Assembly (NCBI RefSeq): GCF_910594005.1
Contig: NC_057841.1
Location: 13,997,001-14,061,000, forward strand
DNA length: 64,000 bases
From: Cervus elaphus
Taxonomy: Eukaryota > Chordata > Mammalia > Artiodactyla > Cervidae
Direction of reading: 5' to 3'
Both the position numbers and the translations under genes were made by a program. Below, one piece after another: positions 57,985 through 64,000 of the stretch. Under the pieces are notes generated by a model that was given only the letters and a program-made list of their open reading frames with translations, was not told the origin of the DNA and made no database searches. Each line of letters opens with the position of its first letter. The first letter of the stretch is position 1.

Positions 57985-60900
57985 TTTTGTTTTTTTTTTC
58001 TTTTTAATTCATTTTTTTATAGAAGGATAATTGCTTTACAGAACTTTGTTGTTTTCTGTCAAACCTCAATATGAATCAGCCATAGGTATAGATATATCCC
58101 CTCCCTTTTGAACCTCCCTCCCATCTTCCTCCACATCCCACCCCTGTAGGTTGATACAGAGTCCCTGTTTGAGTTTCCTGAGTCATACAGCCAATTCCCA
58201 TTGGCTCTCTATTTAGCATATGGTAATGTAAGTGTCTATGTTACTCTTTCCTACATCTCACCCTCTCCTCCCTTCTCCCCATGTCCATAAGTCTGTTCTC
58301 TATGTCTGTTTCTCCCCTGCTGCCCTGTAAATCAATTCTTCAGTATGATTTTTCTAGATGAAGTGAGTCAGAAAGAGAAAGATAAATATCGTATTCTAAT
58401 ATATATATATATGGAAACTAGAAAAATGGTACTGAAGAATTGATTTACATTTTGAGTCAGTTCTGATGAGGTGGACAAGGGAAGTGAGTCAGAAAAAGAA
58501 AGATAAATACCACATTCTAATGCACATATTTGTTCATCCACCTCTTCAGAACTGACTCAAATGAATTTCTTTCTATAGCTGAGTAATATTCCACTGTGTA
58601 TAAGTACCATGACCTCTTTATCCATTCATCTGTTGATGGACATCTAGGTTGCTTCCATGTTCTAACTATTGTAAAATAGTGCTACCATGAACAATGAGAT
58701 ACATGTGTCTCCTTCAATTTTGGTTTCCTCAGGGCATATGCCTAGGAGTGGGACTGCTGGGTCATATGGTGGTTTTACTCCTACTTTTTAAAGGAATCTC
58801 CATACCATCTTCCATAGTGGCTGCATCAATTTACATTCCTACCAATAGTGCAAGAGCATTCCCTTTTCTCCACACCCTCTCCAGCATTTATTACCTGTAG
58901 ACTTTTTAATGATGGCCATTCTGACCAGTGTGAGGTGATACCTCATTGTGGTTTTGATATGCATTTCTCCAATAATGAGTGATGTTGATTTTCATGTGCT
59001 TGTTAGCCATCTGTATGTCTTCTTTGGAGAAATGTCTGTTTAGGTCCTTCCCCTGCTTTTTGATTTGGTTGTTTCTTTTTCTGGCACTGAGTTATATGAG
59101 CTGCTTGTATATTTTGGAAATTAATCCTTTGTCAGTTGTTTCATTTGCTATTATTTTCTCCCATTCTGAGGGTTATCTTTTCACCTTGCTTATAGTTTCC
59201 TTTGCTGTGCAAAAGCTTTTAAGTTTAATCAGGTCCCACTTGTTTACTTTTGTTTTTATTTCTGTTACTCTAAGAGGTGGGTCATAGATGATCTTGCTTT
59301 GATTTATGTCGTTGAGTATTCTGCCTATGTTTTCCTCTAAGAATTTTATAGTTTCTGGTCTTACATTTAGGTCTTTAATCCATTTTGAGTTTATCTTTGT
59401 GTATGGTGTTAGGAAGTGTTCTAATTTCATTCTTTTACATGTGGCTGTCCAGTTTTCACAGCACCATTTGTTGAATAGGCTGTCTTTGCCCCATTGTATA
59501 TTCTTGTCTCCTTTGTCAAAAATAAGGTCCTGTAGGTGCATGGGTTTATTTCTGGGCTTTCTATCTTGTTCCATTGGTCTATATTTCTGTTTTTGTGCCA
59601 GCACCATACTGTCTTCATGACTGTAGCTTTGTAGTATAATCTGAAATCCTGAAGGTTGATTCCTCCAGCTCCATTCTTCTTTCTCAAGGTTGCTTTGGCT
59701 TTTTGGGGTCTTTTGTGTTTCCATATGAATTGTGAATTTTTTTGTTTTAGTTCTGTGAAAAATGTCATTGGTAATTTGATAGGGATCGCATTGAATCTGT
59801 AGACTGCATTTTGATATATAGTCATTTTCACAATATTGATTCTTCCTATCCAGGAACATGGAATATCTCTCCATCTGTTTATGTCGTCTAGGATTTCTCT
59901 CATCAGTGTCTTATAATTTTCTGTGGACAGTTCTTTTGTCTCCTTAGGTAAGTTTATTCCTAGATATTTAATTCTTTTTGTTCCAATGGAGGATGAGATT
60001 GATTCTTTAATTTCTCTTTCTGATTTTTCATTGTTAGTATAAAGAAATGCAAGTGATTTCTGTGTATTGATTTTGTATCCTGCAACTTCACAAAATTCAC
60101 TGATTAGCTCTAGGAATTTTCTGATAATATCTTTAGGGTTTTCTATGTATAGTACCATGTCATCTGTAAACAGATTTCCAATCTGGATTCCTATTATTTC
60201 TTTTGCTTCTCCAATTGCTGTAGCTAGTGCTTCCAGAATTATGTTGAAAAATAGTGGTGAAAGTGGGCACCCTTATCTTCTTCCTGATCTTAGGGGGAAT
60301 GCTTTCAGCTTTTCACCATTGAGAATAATGTTTGCTGAAGGCTTATCATATATGGCCTTTACTATGCTGAGGTAGGTTTCCTCTATGCCCATTTTTTGAA
60401 GAATTTTAATCATAAATGGGTGATGAATTTTGCCAAAGGCTTTTTCTGCATCTATTGAGATTATCATATGATTTTTATCTTTCAATTTGTTAATATGGTG
60501 TATCACATTGATTGATTTCCATATATTGAAGAACCCTTGCATCCCTGGAATAAAGCCAACTTGATCACTCATAGTGTATAAGCTTTTTGATGTGTTGCTG
60601 AACTCTGTTTGCTAAAATTTTATTGAGGATTTTTGCATCTATGTTCATTAGTGATGTTGGCCTATAGTTTTCTTTTTTTGTGTTGTCTTTGTCTGGTTTT
60701 GGTATCAGGGTAATGGTGGCCTCATAGAATGAGTTTGGAAGTATTCCTTCCTCTGCAATTTTTTGGAAAAGTTTTATAAACATAGGCATTAGCTCTTCTC
60801 TAAACATTTGATAGAATTCTCCTCTGAAGCCATCTGACCCTGGGCTTTTGTTTTTTTGGGAGATTTTTGATCACAGCTTCCATTTCAGGGCTTGTAATTG

Positions 60901-62490
60901 AATTGTTCATAATTTCTATTTCTTCCTGGTTCAGTCTCAGAAGATTGAACTTTTCTAAGAATCTGTCCATTTCTTCCAGGTTATCTATTTTATTGCTATT
61001 TAGTTGTTCATAATAGTCTCTTATAATCCTTTGTATTTCTGCATTGTCTGCTGTAAGATCCCCTTTTTCATTTCTAATTTTGTTGATTTGATTCTTCTCT
61101 CTTGTTTTCTTGACGAATCTGGCTAAAGGTTTGTCAGTTTTGTTTATCTTCTCAAAGAACCAGCTTTTAGTTTTACTAATCTTTACTGTTGTTTCTTTCA
61201 TTTCTTCTTCATTTATTTCTGCTTGGATCTTTATGATTTCTTTCCTTCTACTAATTTTAGCTATTTTCTTGTTGTTCTTCTTCTTTTTCCAGTTGTTTTA
61301 GGTGTAAAGTTAGATGGTCTATTTGATGTTTTCCTTGTTTCTTGAGGTAGGATTTTATTGCTATAAACTTCCCTCTAAGGACTGCTTTTGCTGCACCCCC
61401 ATAGGTTTTAAATTGTTGTATTTTCATTGCCATTTGTTTCTAGAAATTTTTTTATTTCCCTTTTGATTTTTTCAGTAACCTGTTGGCTATTTATAAACAT
61501 ATTGGTTAATCTCCTTGTGTTTGTGTTTCTTACAGTTTTTTTTTTTTTCTCTTGTAATTGATATCTAATCTCATAGTGTTGTGGTCAGGAAAAATGCTTG
61601 ATATGATTTCAATTTCCTTAAATTTACTGAGGTTTGATTTGTGAACCAAGATGTGTTCTATCCTGGGGAATGTTCCATGTGCACTTGAGAAGAAAGTATA
61701 TTCTTATGCATTTGGATGGAATGTCCTGAAGATATCAATGAGATCCATCTCATCTAATGTATCTTTTAAGACTTGTGTTTCCTTATTAATTCTCTGTTTT
61801 GATGATCTGCCCATTGGTGTGAGTGGGGTGTTAAAGTATCCTACTATTATTGTATTACTGTCAGTTTCTCCTTTTATGTCTGTTAGTGTTTGTCTTATGC
61901 ATTGAGGGGCTCCTGTGTTGGGTGCATAGACATTTACAATCGTTATGTCTTCCTCTTGGATCAATCCCTTGATCATTATGTAGTGTCCTCCCTTATCTCT
62001 CGTAATTTTGTTTGTTTTAAGGTCTACTTTGTCTGATATGGGGATTGCTACTCCAGCTTTCTTTTGCTTCTCATTTGCATGGAATATATTTTTCCATCCT
62101 CTCACTTTCAGTCTATATGTGCATTGAGGTCTGAAGTGGATTTCTTGCAGACAGAATATGTATGATTCAGTCTTCTGCTTCAGATATCCTGCTATTGATT
62201 CCTTCTAGAGTATTTTTAATGTCAGTAATTGTGTGGTTTGTCTCTGCATGTTTATTCTTTAATTCTTCTAGGTCTTTGTTCATTGATTCTTGGGTTTTCT
62301 CCCTTTTCTTTTCAAGGGTTTTGATCATCTTTACTACCATTATTCTGAATTCTTTTCCAGGTAGCTTGCCGTTTCCTCTTCATTTATTTGGAGTTCTGTG
62401 TTTCTAGTTTGTTCCTTCATCTGTGAAGTATTTCCTTACCTTTTCTTTCCTTCCTTCTTTCTTTCTATTTTTTTTTTCTTTCTTTCTTTT
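57985..62490 (-). mobile_element. L1 LINE (3' UTR, ORF2 and part of ORF1), minus strand
   Basis: Reading on the minus strand: partial ORF1 coiled coil (about 62470-62165), endonuclease (frame 62105-61704), reverse transcriptase (61201-60800, 60807-60565, 60572-60273, 60158-59427), C-terminus (59874-59173 onward) and 3' UTR to a T-rich tail at 57985. ORF2 is broken by frame-shifts and stops. The RT active-site tetrad reads FTDD (60159-60170) where FADD is expected, and the 'AFDKI' motif reads AFGKI. The 3' part contains an inverted segment (58358-58529). ORF1's C-terminal part and the start of ORF2 are deleted near 62155. An inactive copy. Confidence 0.92.
58326..58561. repeat. Fold-back rearrangement in L1 3' region
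   Basis: Within the minus-strand L1, bases 58358-58529 are in plus orientation. Two inverted pairs bound it: 58326-58357 with 58418-58449 (32 bp, two mismatches) and 58451-58475 with 58537-58561 (25 bp, one mismatch). A block starting 'gaagtgagtcagaaa' also occurs twice in direct orientation (about 58359-58408 and 58481-58529). Confidence 0.9.
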
Positions 62491-62491
62491 A
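62443..62491. repeat. CTTT-rich low-complexity tract
   Basis: (CTTT/CCTT)n with a T-run, at the border between ORF1 and the presumed 5' region of the L1. Confidence 0.9.
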
Positions 62492-62493
62492 AC

Positions 62494-62910
62494 TTATTGT
62501 ATTTGAGGCCACCTTTTCCCAGGCTTCAAGGATAAATTCTTTCTTCCTCTTGGTTTCTGCCCTCCTAAGGTTAGTCCAGTGGTTTGTGTAAGCTTCGTAT
62601 AGGGTGAGATTTGTGCTGAGTTTTTGTTTGTTTTTCCTCTGATGGGCAAGGCTAAGTGAGGTGGTAATCCTGTCTGCTGATGATCTGGTTTGTATTTTTG
62701 CTTCGTTGGTTTTTTAGATGAGGCATCCTGCATAGGGTGCTGCTGGTGGTTGGGTGATGCAGGGTGTTGTATTTCAGTGGTTTCCTTTGTGTGAGTTCTC
62801 AGGATTTGATACCCCCTAGGGTTAGTTCTCTCGTAGTCTAGGCTCTTGGAGTCAGTGCTCCCACTCCAAAGGCTCAGGGCTTGATCTCTGGTCAGGAACG
62901 AAGATTCCAC
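62494..62910 (-). other. 138-codon open frame upstream of L1 ORF1
   Basis: Uninterrupted minus-strand frame just upstream (in L1 orientation) of the ORF1 coiled-coil part and separated from it by the CTTT tract. The product would be hydrophilic, rich in Gln, Lys, Pro and Thr, with no recognised domain. It could be an upstream open frame of the L1 5' region or an accident of a stop-poor stretch. Being open over 400 bp in an otherwise broken element makes it worth noting. Confidence 0.35.
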
Positions 62911-63004
62911 AAGTCATTTCTTATAGCATTAAGTGAGATTAAAACAAATATCCAAAAATAAGAAAACAAAGATGAATTCCAGACAAATGGGGTTACAAAG
63001 TTAG
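62911..63004. other. Spacer between upstream frame and tandem repeat
   Basis: A-rich sequence on the plus strand, probably still part of the L1 5' region. Confidence 0.35.
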
Positions 63005-64000
63005 GCAAATAATAATTAAAACAACAAAATATATGCATATACATTTACACCCATGAGCAAAGTCAAAACAGTACAACAAAAAAGTACAATATTGACCCAA
63101 TGAACAAAGGAAACCAAAAATTATATCTACCAGAACAAAACTAACTAAAACACAAACTGGAAAACAAAGCTAAAGCAAGGTGTCAATTGGGGAATAATGC
63201 AATGAAAATAAAACTAACAACGAATATGTTGAGAGGAAAGAAAAGAAAGAAAGAATAGATATGCAAAGTTACATAAAGGTAGATGAAGATTTATATACAT
63301 TAAAGATTAACTGCAAGGGGAAAAGAACAGTAGGAAAGGCAAAAAAGGAATAAATGTAGAAAAAATATAATAGGTTTAAAAAATTAAAATTATAAAAAAG
63401 CGAAAAGAAAAAACATGGAAAAAGAAAGGAAAAAAGGCAAACTCTACAGAACTGCAAAAGCCCAACATAGAGGCAGAGGTTTATAACAACAATAAAAAGT
63501 GTGAATTAGTATACAATATACACCCATAAACAAAATCAAAACACTCCAACTAAAATAAAGTAGATTCACCCAGCAAACAAAGGGAAATTATGTTTACCCA
63601 GCAAAAAAAAATTATGTCTACCAGAACAAAACTAACTGAAGTGAAAACTGGAAAACAAAACTAAGCAAGGTGCCAATTGGGGAATAAAGCAATGAAAATA
63701 AAACTAATAAATATGTTGAGAAGAAAGGAAAGAAAGAAAAGAAAGAAAAAATACATATGCAAAGTTAAAAAGAGGTAGACAAAGATTTGTATATATTAAA
63801 GATTAACTGCAAGGGGAAAAGAAGAGTAGAAAAGGCAAACAATGGAATAAATGTAGAAAATAATAATAATAGGTTTAAAAAATTAAAATTAAGAAAAGAG
63901 TGAGAGAAAAAAAAAGGAAAATTCCCCAGAACTGCAAAAGCCCAATGTAGAGGTAGAGGTTTATAAGAACAATAAGAAATGTAACTGAGGAAAAAAAGAT
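63005..64000. repeat. Tandem repeat, unit about 480 bp (two units and start of a third)
   Basis: Unit A runs about 63005-63480, unit B 63481-63960, and 63961-64000 begins a third ('ttataagaacaataagaaat' against 'ttataacaacaataaaaagt'). Anchors such as 'agaactgcaaaagccc' (63448 and 63928), 'caattggggaataa' (63184 and 63674) and 'ttaactgcaaggggaaaaga' repeat with spacings of 473-496 bp. A-rich on the plus strand, with GAAA-type low complexity inside each unit. Placed upstream of the minus-strand L1, it may be a 5' promoter-type monomer array. The array runs off the window edge. Confidence 0.88.

Noticed and set aside
63005..64000. Repeated units at the right edge considered as a CRISPR array
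   Set aside because: Units are about 480 bp, A-rich and diverged, in vertebrate DNA; not short direct repeats with unique spacers.

Overview
The window looks like ruminant, most likely bovid, nuclear DNA. It is packed with Bov-tA/BovA SINEs, CHR-type tRNA-Glu SINEs, BovB (RTE) LINEs and ruminant L1, plus a thin layer of old mammalian repeats (MIR, MER5-like, L2-like). This mix fits cattle, yak, bison, sheep or goat; the species cannot be fixed from the sequence. No complete host protein-coding gene, tRNA, rRNA or CRISPR array is visible. Nearly all longer open frames lie in transposable elements, so the window is probably intergenic or deep intronic. Element boundaries and family names come from reading and memory, without a repeat library.

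Layout: 1-4.5 kb is mostly unassigned AT-rich sequence with an L1 tail, two SINEs and one exon-like segment (2703-2781). From 4.5 to 13 kb there are scattered Bov-tA and CHR SINEs, MIR, two L1 tails and a short BovB with clear target-site duplications. From 13.3 to 16.5 kb lies a probable solo retroviral LTR (14414-14831) in unassigned sequence. From 16.5 to 30 kb BovB 3' ends, Bov-tA copies and one longer L1 3' end alternate with unassigned stretches. A decayed minus-strand retroviral pol remnant lies at 30.7-32.1 kb. From 36 to 45 kb four BovB copies occur in both orientations. From 46 to 49 kb there is a perfect small hairpin, a head-to-head Bov-tA pair and an LTR-like segment. From 50.4 to 52.3 kb is the longest BovB, split by a SINE and carrying a local inverted duplication. 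From about 58 kb to the right edge runs a long minus-strand L1 with a fold-back in its 3' part, an internal ORF1-ORF2 deletion, an upstream open frame and a tandem repeat of about 480 bp in its presumed 5' region.

The elements form a layered record: the L2/MIR/MER5 layer was hit by LTR elements, L1 and CHR SINEs, then by Bov-tA and BovB, which also landed inside each other. Bov-tA elements were probably mobilised by BovB, whose 3' end they share, but every BovB and L1 coding region here is broken. I found no convincing undescribed gene system. The most interesting signals are local rearrangements inside LINEs that look like template switching.
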